Below, piece by piece: positions 1-8,864 of a stretch of 64,000 bases of DNA. Where the stretch lies: contig NC_071329.1 in NCBI RefSeq assembly GCF_010183535.1, positions 16,940,879-17,004,878 on the forward strand, written 5' to 3'. This DNA comes from Caenorhabditis remanei. Its lineage: Eukaryota; Nematoda; Chromadorea; Rhabditida; Rhabditidae. The notes beneath the pieces were generated by a model. That model ran no database searches and was not told where the DNA came from. It saw nothing but the letters and a program-made list of their open reading frames with translations. The position numbers and the translations under genes are program-made. How positions within the stretch are numbered: position 1 is the stretch's first letter; every line of letters begins with the position of its first letter.

Positions 1-490
1 GCTATTATTTTATCCAAATCAGTATTTTATTGCATGAATTTTTTTCTTTGACGTTTCAATCCATTTACGAAAATGTTGTAATTTTTTAATCAAACATTAT
101 CCAAACTACACTCATTTTATAATACTCAATCTCCTGATTCGAAAAATATAAATTTTGTTTCAATTGGTCCAAGAAAAACCTGAATATGATCATCCTTGTG
201 TGAATTTTACATCGAAAACCGTTTAAAATTCTGTAACTTTGCTATTTCACGTGATAATCTCATAATTTTTATTTCAAAATGTGCGGAAATAACTGGGCTC
301 TATGGCAAAAATGTTTTCTGATAGATTAGAACCCATTTTTAATTAGTTTTCTTCATAAAAGACGTTTGCACCCCCTCTTCTCTCTCCTCTCTCTTCATTT
401 TCTACTGCTGCCTGCATCCCCGTTGCCTCTTTCTCTCTTTTTCATTTTCCCCCAGTATTATCTATAGCCTCGCTACTATGTTGAATCGCC
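1..490. other. Intergenic, tRNA 5' flank
   Basis: No coding region could be supported here. The sequence is AT-rich, with a pyrimidine-rich stretch at about 368-450 made of repeated CTCT blocks just upstream of the tRNA gene. Confidence 0.6.
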
Positions 491-563
491 GCCCGGTTAG
501 CTCAGTCGGTAGAGCACCAGACTCTTAATCTGGTTGTCGCGGGTTCGAGCCCCGCATTGGGCT
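491..563 (+). tRNA. tRNA-Lys(CTT)
   Basis: A 73-base cloverleaf can be folded: acceptor GCCCGGT pairs with ATTGGGC (two G-U pairs), the D arm is GCTC/GAGC, the anticodon loop CTCTTAA gives anticodon CTT, and the T arm carries the B-box core GGTTCGAGCC. A T-rich tract follows within 15 bases and can act as a Pol III terminator. The same sequence recurs at 32649, 35850, 50096 and, split, at 38226. Confidence 0.97.
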
Positions 564-1495
564 TACGTTTTTGTTTTTTTTTCTCAGCATCTTCTTGAAG
601 ATTCCCGGCATAGTTTTGAGTATATTTTATCTTCCATTTGCAGTAAAGTTACTCAAACGTTTGAAATCTGTGTTTCTTTTTCCAAAGGTACCTCGAAAGA
701 CAATTTTAGTTATTGGGATCTATATATGGGTCTTATTTACTATATGTTCTTCCATCTTTTAATCATTCTACATTTATTTTTTCATTTTTGAACTTCTTTA
801 ATACTCAAGCTTCTTAGTTCCTGAGTTGAGCATTGTTCAATCATTTCTTAAATTTTCAGCAATTTCCCAATTGCCAACTACACTATCGTCAAATCTGTTC
901 CGATTGGAAACTCTCGCAACAGTAAAATAGCAATTCAGTAAGTTTTTTTGTGTTTATACAAAAAAGATCACCAAGATTTGAAAAATATATTTTCCTAAAA
1001 GTTATAGCACCGAAAAACCGTATTTTTGAGCTTTTAATCTGTAGACACACAAAAACTGTTTGAAAAAGCTAAGATTTTCGAGTTTTTCAGAAAACATGTT
1101 ACCTAAACGAAATATTTTTTAAATTTCAAAAATATTGATTTACAACCGAGTTATGGCAATTTAAAGTTGGTGGCCTAGAAACCCAAATCTAGTCCCCACC
1201 TTCAAAACCTCAGTTATGACCAAAGTAGGGCATGATTATACTTTTCTGAAACCTCTAGACTTGCTTAATCTGAATATCTTTCTTTCAAAATGTATAAGGG
1301 ATGAGTTCCGGATTTCTAGGCCAGATTTGGTTTTCTAGGCCACCACACTGAAATTGTCATAACTTGCTGGAAACTTGATGTTTGGGTTCAGTTTAATGCA
1401 AACGAGAACTAAAATTCCTTTTCTTTTCATTTTCTCTTTCTCCATATTCTCTCCATTTTCAGAATTCCATAGGCTTCATTACTCCGTGTCAGAAG
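564..1495. other. Upstream region of the USP-SET gene
   Basis: No convincing coding exon was found. An acceptor-like CTCCATTTTCAG ends at 1462, 33 bases before the first ATG of the next gene; it could receive a spliced leader. A palindromic element sits at 1150-1365. Confidence 0.5.
1150..1365. repeat. Palindromic element (GGCCTAGAAA arms)
   Basis: The left end contains GTTATGGCAATTTAAAG then GGTGGCCTAGAAA; the right end contains TTTCTAGGCCACC then GAAATTGTCATAAC, its imperfect reverse complement. The interior has no ORF of note. This is the form of a short nonautonomous inverted-repeat element. Confidence 0.6.
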
Positions 1496-4400
1496 ATGAA
1501 TTCCACCATCCAACGCGGGAAGAGGGATCGTATGTCAATGTGGACAAAGCCAAAAAAATCAATGAAGAAGGTATGTTTTCTTCAATCTAGAATTATTTTA
1601 GACGGTATTTACCTATCAAGATTTTTCAGAAGTCATCGACAGGATTGAAAAAGGCGCACTGCACCCTAAAATGCCAAATTGAGGTACATAAATATTTATC
1701 ATTTTTAAATTAAAATTCTCTAAAAATCTCATTTTTTACAGAGCTGCCAAAAAGATGTGCCGACTTATTCCAGCAACTGCGTGGTGGAACATATTTGTGG
1801 GCACTCAAAATCGAAACTCTTCAAATGCATACTGTGCAACCACACGGAGAGGCATCGGCGGCAAATTCGAGAGCATTATTATGATGCTCACAAATCTTTC
1901 CGATCGATTCCCAAGTATGATATAACATCGTAAGTGGCGTTTTTTTTTTTAATTCAGAAGGAAATATGAAAATTTCAGAACACTGAGGCGACCAGCATTT
2001 CAAAAAACATTAAAGGAGTGCTTTGGAGGTGAGTTGTATACATACAGTACCGGTTAAAAGGGTGTAAACTTTCGCCGTTTTTTGTTGAAATTGCCCAACT
2101 TTGACAGTAAGCTATTGTAATAGTAATTGTCCCATCAAGTATAGTCTTGATAAATTATAGAGATCAAAAGTAAAGCTTCATTTTTGTAGTTGGCAACTTT
2201 TTTATACGGACACTCCCTAGAGAGTTATGGTCATTTTAAAATGTCAGTTAAAAAATCGCACTATTATACAATGAAATAGGTCGATTTGAGAAAGAAATTA
2301 CTTTGTCGATACGTAACTTGCTAGGGAGTGCTTCTACAAAAAAGTTGTCAACTACAAAAATGAAGCACTACGTTCAATCTATATGATTCATTACAAATCT
2401 ACTTGATGGAAATGAATCAGTACTACCATGAAACACTGTCAAAGTTGATCACTTTCTCCTGAAAACGGCCAAAGTTTACAACCAAGAACTGTAGCTTCTT
2501 TTAAAGCACATTAACAGTAGCTGACCTTTTACAGACAAAGTCACCCTTGTGGACAACCAACTCCAATATGATGTTGAACAAGTTCCAACAGACGCCAACC
2601 AATCCGATATGTTATCGGATCCGGAGTTTGAAAATCCAATTGATGATGGGAACAATGATGCTCTTGATATCGACGACTTTCCGCCAAGTGGAAGCAACGA
2701 GCGAAGCGAAGATACCAATATTGTAATTGACGAGATGGAGGTTGACGAGATGGGTGAAGGTTGCTCGAATGAAGTAGTGGTAATCAAGATCAAATTCCCA
2801 AGCTTCCTATTGCTGGAGAACTCCGGAAGCGACTGCTTCATGAACGGGATGTTGAACATCCTCAATCGTTGCCGAGGACTCCAGAACTGCCTCCCGGCCC
2901 CCGGCACATCTGAAGTGGCCGACAGACTCAGAGACATTCTCTCGCGGCAAACAAGATCAGCAAAAAGACTGCGAGAACTCCTGCCGGCCAGTTTCCATAA
3001 GTTCCAGCAGGATATCACGGAAGTGTTCCCAATTCTGATGGAGGTGAGGCAAATTGGAATTTACTTTTTAATTTGTAATGTTCATATTTTATAGATGCTG
3101 ACCAAGGATGTCACCATGGAACCCATCCAATTTCTCCAGCAGGTCGTCCACAAATGCGACAGATGCATGACACAGCAACCAGAGGCGCCAACATACGAGT
3201 GCATTTCCGATCTGTTCATTCATTACGATGAAGCCTCCCAGCTAATGCCGACGTTCGCCGATGCGTTCTCATGCACTTACACCTCTGATGCCGAGAAGAA
3301 CTGTAGAGGGGCGAGATGTGGAGGGCGACTAAGCAACACAAAACAGATCAGCCCCATTGGAGATTATCATGTGATGTTGATACACTCGAATAATGGAAGA
3401 ATTCAAGATCTGACCACCAACTCGATTGTCTCGATGTTTGGGTCTCAGTGGAAGATTGTGGCATTTGTGGCGCACATTTCACAACGAAATGGTGAAAACG
3501 TGGAGTCCAAAACCGTTCCTGAAAATTCTGAAAATCTAGACAACTCTGAGATCGAAGAGCTGCCGAAAAAGAAACAGCCCAAAAATCAAGGCCATTATAA
3601 AACATGGGTGGAACATAACAGGAAATGGACACGAGTCAATGATAACATGGCTGAAAGGACACACAGAAGAACATTGGACTTGTCTCGTTTCAATGTTAAA
3701 GTAATCCTATTCGAGAAGGTCAAAGATGCCCGTGGAGAAGAGTCAGATGTGGAAGAGCCGGATAATGAGTGAGTTTTAAGTGTACAGGAGTATAGAAAAG
3801 TCAAATTCGTTTTTTTCAGAACTCAAGACGGTTGGAGAAAACTAAAGAATCATGTTTATAAAACTGACGGAGAAGAATCGGACAAAGAGTGAGCAAAAAG
3901 TTGATAAGGCAATAATCTTAAAACTGATATTTTGCAGAGACGGTAATCAATCTGGCTTACTCTCCAATCTAGCTGAAATCAATCGGAAAAGAAAAAGAAA
4001 CTTGAAGGAACACGTACATTGGAAAAAACGCGGAGATTTCAAGAAACAAATCATTTCCTCTACTGGTGATATGGATTATTCCGACCATGATGCACCGGAA
4101 GTTATTAGAGTAGATGATCAGTGAGTCTTTAGTTTATGGATTTGAAAAAAAATTCCGGTTCGATGCATCATAAACACAATCAGTCTGTAGTAATAAAATA
4201 CTGTATTGAATGATATATTTTAGTTAAAACTGTCCAACTTGAGAGGGTGTTACGGTATTACTGATCGTTCCACCAAATTAAATTTTCAATGGATCATCTA
4301 GAACAAAGATAGTGCTCCATTTTTGTAGTTGACAACTTTTTCGTACAAGCCCTCCCTAGAGATTTATAGTCGTTTTAAGGGGACAGCAAAAAAATCACTG

Positions 4401-7400
4401 TGTTGTGCACTGAAATGGGACGGTTTGAAGGATGAATTACCCGAACAAAAAAGTTGTCAACTACAGAAATGGACCTCTAACTTTGCTCTATATGATCCAT
4501 TAAAAGTTTTGCTTGGTGGAATAATCAGTGATACCATAACATCTTTTTAAATTTGGTAAATTTCAACTGAAATCATCCATAGTTGATAACGTTTTGAGCG
4601 GTACTGTATGGATATCTGAAAATTTCTTATTTTTCCAGAGATGAGATGGCTTCCACGAGTGCTGATCCAACTGTCCCAACAGACGAGGTGGAAGATCAAG
4701 ACGTTTTCAGAGTTGACACTGGAACTTCCTCAAATGCTGATCAAAATCCCTCAACAGACGATGTTGAACGTCAAGACGTCGAGGATGGTCAAGACGTCGA
4801 GGATGACCAATATGTGGATGAAGCCAGAAAAGGAAGATATCATGGATCATGGCAGCGAAGTTCCTATCTGAAGTACCCTGGAATACCGTCTAGAAAGTTT
4901 TCTTCTGCAGACATGGAACGATTTGACAAGGATGAAGACACGCAATGGAGTGTTCAGACTTGTTTCGAGGTAATTAATTAATTAAATAATTTGAAAAGTT
5001 CTGAACAATCAAATTATACTTTCAGCACCGAAAAAATTCCCAACTTGTCCAAGTTTTGTATGTTGGCTGGGCATGTGACACGATTGACAACGTGCACATC
5101 AAAGAGTTCAGGGAAACAAGTCAAGAAGTGATCGACAATTTCACAATCCGAAACAATTTCTTGAAGAGAATAAAGGAAATGGAAAGAGGAAACATCGAAA
5201 TCCAAAAGTCGGTCAACAGAGAAATGATACCCAGTTCAGAGCTTCGTGCGAGTCCAGCACACCTATTCTGGCTCTACCAGGATTTAACATATTTTCATTC
5301 CTTGATGCACCTGGACAAGGACATGGCCGCCTTCTTTTACATGTGCTTGAGGGAAAAGATGGTGAAGCCACCATGCTTCAAGGTTAGTTTTGTCTTCAAA
5401 TGTTCCAGTTTTCTTCACAAGGGAAGACTTTGGAGACGCGAATTTCAAACAATCTATAAAGTTGGTAATAGGTAGATTGGACTTTCGGGAGTTCATTTCT
5501 GCCATCAAAACCGGCTAAATGTCTGTGCGAGCCGAGTTATGAGCTTTCAAACTTTTCATATGGCTCAGCTTTTTCACACGGAATTCCAAATCGGCAAATA
5601 GTATACGTATACAATTTCTACAGAATTGTATCTTTTTCTTCGGTGTAAGAGTCATAGTTACAATTTCTTTGCCTTGCCTCTTTCATCTTTCCGCTCTTTG
5701 ATGGTTCACCGTCTGGCTGAATCATCATCTTTCTTCTTTTAATATTTGTAATGGTAAGCTCCGACTCTATGCTTGGTATAAAAGCCCAGAGGTGAGCACC
5801 TTATTTTAACAGAACCTTTTTTCCTTTTTTTTTCAAAGATGTTCTCATTTTTCTAACGTACGAGCACTGATAAACCGCTGGGAAACAACACATGCGGTGG
5901 CGCATATGCCGCCGATTTGGAATTCCATGCAAAAAAAGTTTCAGAGCTTATAACTCGGCTCGCAGACACATTTAGCAGGTTTCGACTGCAGAAATGGACT
6001 ACACGTAGTCGAAAGTACCTATTACCAAACTTATAGATCGTCTGAAAGCTGCGTCTCCAGAGACTTTTCTTGTCAGACTGACAATCTCCTTATCACAGAC
6101 GTTGCGAATACATAGTTCAATTTTTCAGTACATAACCTCAAATGTGGCCAATGAAAAAGTAAAATCCATCTGCGAAAATAATCCTCTCAACACGACGTAC
6201 GCAAAGCTGAAAAAAGATCATCCCGCAATAATTGGAAAATCGAATCCATCTTGTGAGAACTCGAAGGAGTGCAAGTGTGGCTTCATCGTGAGTTTATATT
6301 TGTATTTTAATACGGTTTCATCAAAAAGTTGATTTTCAGCGTGAGGTTCTCTTCAAAAGATCTCAATGGAAAGTCTACTCCTACAACATTGATGGCCGAT
6401 TGAATTTGAGCGGCTACAATTTCGAGCAAGAACGAATAGTGATCGAATGCTCGGACGCCTGTGGCTGCTCAAAAAAGTGTCCCTGCCGAGCCCTGCAAAG
6501 AGGACAGCAGAAGGTTGTAGTAGTGTACTATGAGGATGAATTGAGAGGATTCGGTATGCGAGCGGCGGAGAAGATCAAAGAAGGAGATTTTGTTTGCGAA
6601 TATGTTGGAGATATAAAAGTGGCCAAGGAGAACCAGAAGGGCAAAAAGCGAGATGAGAGTTATGATGCCGCCTTGACTGTTTTCGATAAGGAGCTAGCTA
6701 TTTGCTCGGCGAATATTGGGTCAGTCTAAGCAATTACATAGTGTAGATTAATTGTTTTAATTTTCAGAAACATCTCCCGGTTCATGGCTCATGCCTGCTC
6801 ACCGAGCGCCACTTTTATGGAGGCGTACAGCCGGGAGAGTGAAGCCGGCCCCGTCGTTCCCCGCATCGGTGTGTACGCCCTGAAGGACATCGAAGTTGGA
6901 GAGGAGATCACGATATCATATTTCGGAAAAAAGTTGCTGCTTGAGGCCACCCAAGAAGCCAAAATGACAGGAAAGGGCACCAAGTGCGGGTCAGTTTTTT
7001 TTTGTTTTTAACGTTCAGAATTTCTAATGGGGGTATTCATGTTTTAAAAGCCCATAACTTTTTTTCTAAATAATTAATCTTTGTCATTGTTACATTGACT
7101 TATAAATCAATTCCAGCGCGACATTTTTGCAGTTGACAACTTCTTGAGAGCTCCGCCCACGTTGGAGATATGCGCCTTTAAAGATGGCTACCTGGAGGCG
7201 GCGTGACACGCTCTCTCGCTATCCGTCTTTTCAGACACTTGTATCTAAAAAGTTGGCGGAGTTATCAAAACGTTGTCAGCTACAAAAATGTAGTTTTATT
7301 TGTGATCTACACAGTCATGTAATTTTTGTTGTGGTATAACATATTATCTACCTGTGACAAATCTCAAACCATAAATAATTTTCAGGTGCAAAGAAAGAGG

Positions 7401-7434
7401 AGTCTGCTCCAACTACCTCCCAATGAGATCATAA
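1496..7434 (+). CDS. USP-like / chromodomain / SET fusion protein
   Basis: Exons: 1496-1570, 1630-1683, 1742-1929, 1979-2028, 2535-3043, 3095-3768, 3820-3888, 3938-4120, 4639-4969, 5026-5382, 6129-6287, 6340-6719, 6768-6989, 7386-7434. All introns are GT-AG and all phases agree, giving 1099 aa. Domains in order: basic N-terminus; Cys/His region with CILCNHTERHRRQIREHYYDAH-type spacing cut here to CILC...H...H; acidic linker; USP-like module with Cys box NSGSDCFMN (C223, oxyanion N218), CxxC...CxxxxC finger (313-316, 362-367) and His box GHYKTWVEHNRKW (H459, D475); acidic linker; chromodomain-like segment at about 704-755 (VLYVGWACDTIDN); pre-SET cysteines (CGCSKKCPC); SET (GFGMRAAEKIKEGDFVCEYVG); post-SET CGCKERGVC. 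SUV39-type enzymes methylate histone H3K9 and USPs remove ubiquitin; activity here is inferred. The SET motif NHSC reads AHAC, so methyltransferase activity is doubtful. AATAAA follows at 7582. It could be two genes if transcripts show a break. Confidence 0.8.
2045..2491. mobile_element. CAGTACC palindromic MITE, copy 1
   Basis: The ends are CAGTACCGGTTAAAAGG and CCAAGAACTG, flanked by TA on both sides. Internal arms repeat ACAACTTTTTTATACGGACA and its complement. It lies wholly inside intron 4 of the USP-SET gene. Related copies are at 4219, 19304, 37210, 43693, 46901 and 48592. Confidence 0.75.
4219..4606. mobile_element. CAGTACC palindromic MITE, copy 2
   Basis: The right end GAGCGGTACTG is followed by TA; the left end is diverged. 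Inside are the family arms with TTTTTGTAGTTGACAACTTT and its reverse complement. It occupies most of intron 8 of the USP-SET gene. Confidence 0.65.
5412..6085. mobile_element. Large inverted-repeat element in SET-gene intron 10
   Basis: Two arms of roughly 170 bases face each other: 5420-5600 and 5905-6080. Shared pieces include GAGCCGAGTTATGAGCT against AGCTTATAACTCGGCTC, and GTTGGTAATAGGTA against TACCTATTACCAAAC. No transposase ORF lies between them. A fragment of the same family (CAGAAATGGACT...AAGTACCTATAAT) recurs at about 49290-49325 in the cullin intron. Confidence 0.65.
7108..7305. repeat. GTTGACAACTT/GAGATATG inverted repeat, copy 1
   Basis: The left arm has TTTTTGCAGTTGACAACTT and GAGATATGCGCC; the right arm has GCGGAGTTATCAAAACG and TTGTCAGCTACAAAAATG. 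It lies in the last intron of the USP-SET gene. The same family occurs at 15530, 18545, 49045 and 58835. Confidence 0.6.
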
Positions 7435-7715
7435 TGTTATCATTTTCTAGATTTTTTGTTATTTTTCCATTATTTATCATGTTTTTGTTGTCATATGCTA
7501 TCTTTTTTCTCTCGGGTTTTTTCTGTTTTCTTTCATTGTATCTTCGGGTAACTTTCATTCATTTCACAATTATTCATTTTTAATAAATATGGTTTTTTAA
7601 AACATACAATCCCTTTTTTTTTAAACATTCCTCAGTACTTTTAGCTTACTTTTTAACATTCCGCACCTCAGTTTGAATAATAACTGATCTAAAATAAGTT
7701 TTTTTTCAGATAACA

Positions 7716-7884
7716 ATGGCTCAATTCTTCGGATTTGGTAAATTTTACATGGAAATAGTCGATTTGAAATTGAAAGTAGTGAATGTGTAAGATATTTTTC
7801 GTTGATTATTTATTATAACTATTATGATTTTCAGCTGCCCTCGTCGCCTGTACAACAATGATTGTGCAACACCTAAGAACATAA
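7716..7884 (+). CDS. Possible 23-aa hydrophobic micropeptide
   Basis: Two exons can be joined (7716-7737 and 7835-7884), with GTAAAT donor and TTTTCAG acceptor, giving a 23-residue product beginning MAQFFGFAALVAC and ending QHLRT. It would be a single hydrophobic segment with a polar tail. The ATG follows a TTTTTTTCAG acceptor. The ORF is too short for composition to prove coding. It could equally be noncoding, or its downstream acceptor may be the second GCTGCC site at about 7988. Confidence 0.25.
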
Positions 7885-8400
7885 CAGTGCTACAATTTTC
7901 CTATATTCTAAATGTCAACTTACTTCACAATGAAGTCCGGAGACCGATTCACAGTCTTTACAGCAAGTCTTCTCGTTTTTGTACAGGCTGCCCCAACTAT
8001 CTCACATGTGCTGAATAACTCCTCGTTTTTCTGTTGTCGTTGTTTTAATTTTTATTGCTTTTCCAGTTTTTCTGTTTTTCATTTTTTGTTTTCATCTCTA
8101 TAACCTTTTCATATTTCCAAATTGTTATGTGGTACCTCACTTTTATCGAAATCGGGTAAACTCTATTCTTTCAGTATTTACGTGTTTTCTTTGTTTCTAA
8201 TTTATATTTTTGAAAAATTTTCATATGATATAAACTTTGGCTCTAAATGTTTTTAGAAAAATATCTTTCACGCCGTTACTCTTCACAAAACCACCCGTAT
8301 CTTTTTACGAAATGGATCAATCTGGAAACGGACGACACTTTTGGAATCCTCTAGTGTTTCTGAATCCATTGAAATCAAACAAAAAAAGAAAAAAAAGTTT

Positions 8401-8495
8401 ATGTCCTCATCCGGGTTCGAACCAACAACTAACTGTAGTCAACGTTGCTTAACTTGCCAGATCGGACGCGGCGACGCGCTGACCTTAGCCATTCG
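8401..8495 (-). other. tRNA-like segment with A- and B-box-like motifs
   Basis: On the minus strand TGGCTAAGGTCAGC resembles a Pol III A box, and about 60 bases on GGTTCGAACC matches a B box. The acceptor arms do not pair and the T stem is weak, so I do not call a functional tRNA. A tRNA-derived repeat or pseudogene is most likely. Confidence 0.35.
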
Positions 8496-8864
8496 GGAAG
8501 GAAGGAGAGGAGGCCGGAGCGGGGAAAGAAGAGGCCACGCTTTTGAGCTTTTTACCGCTGTCGATTAAAAAATCTTTTTGAAATTTGATCCTTCAAGTGA
8601 AAATGATAAAGTTCTAGACCTGCTAACTATTCATTTTCTATTTATGACGGTAGATCAAAAATTTCATAATTCTAGACCGCGCAAATTTCGAATCCGTTTT
8701 TGTTTTTCTCCTTTTTTTGTCATTCTTTCCGTGTTTTTCTTCTCCTTTTGGCATTTCTTTCAATTTTTTTTTCAATTTTTTGATTTTTCGTGTCATTTTT
8801 CACCACTTTTTACTCAAATTAACTCGAATTTCTTAAATTTCTTTTTTCCAGAAATTCTCAAGCA

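Larger units (their letters stand above)
7435..8864. other. Intergenic between SET gene and MRG gene
   Basis: This holds the SET gene 3' UTR (AATAAA at 7582), a possible tiny gene at 7716-7884, a tRNA-like segment at 8401-8495, and a T-rich tract before the MRG start. The acceptor TTTTTTCCAG ending at 8851 could be a trans-splice site. Confidence 0.5.

Noticed and set aside
534..791. ORF overlapping the 3' half of tRNA-Lys
   Set aside because: It starts with a TTG inside the tRNA and has no family features; the tRNA explains the sequence.
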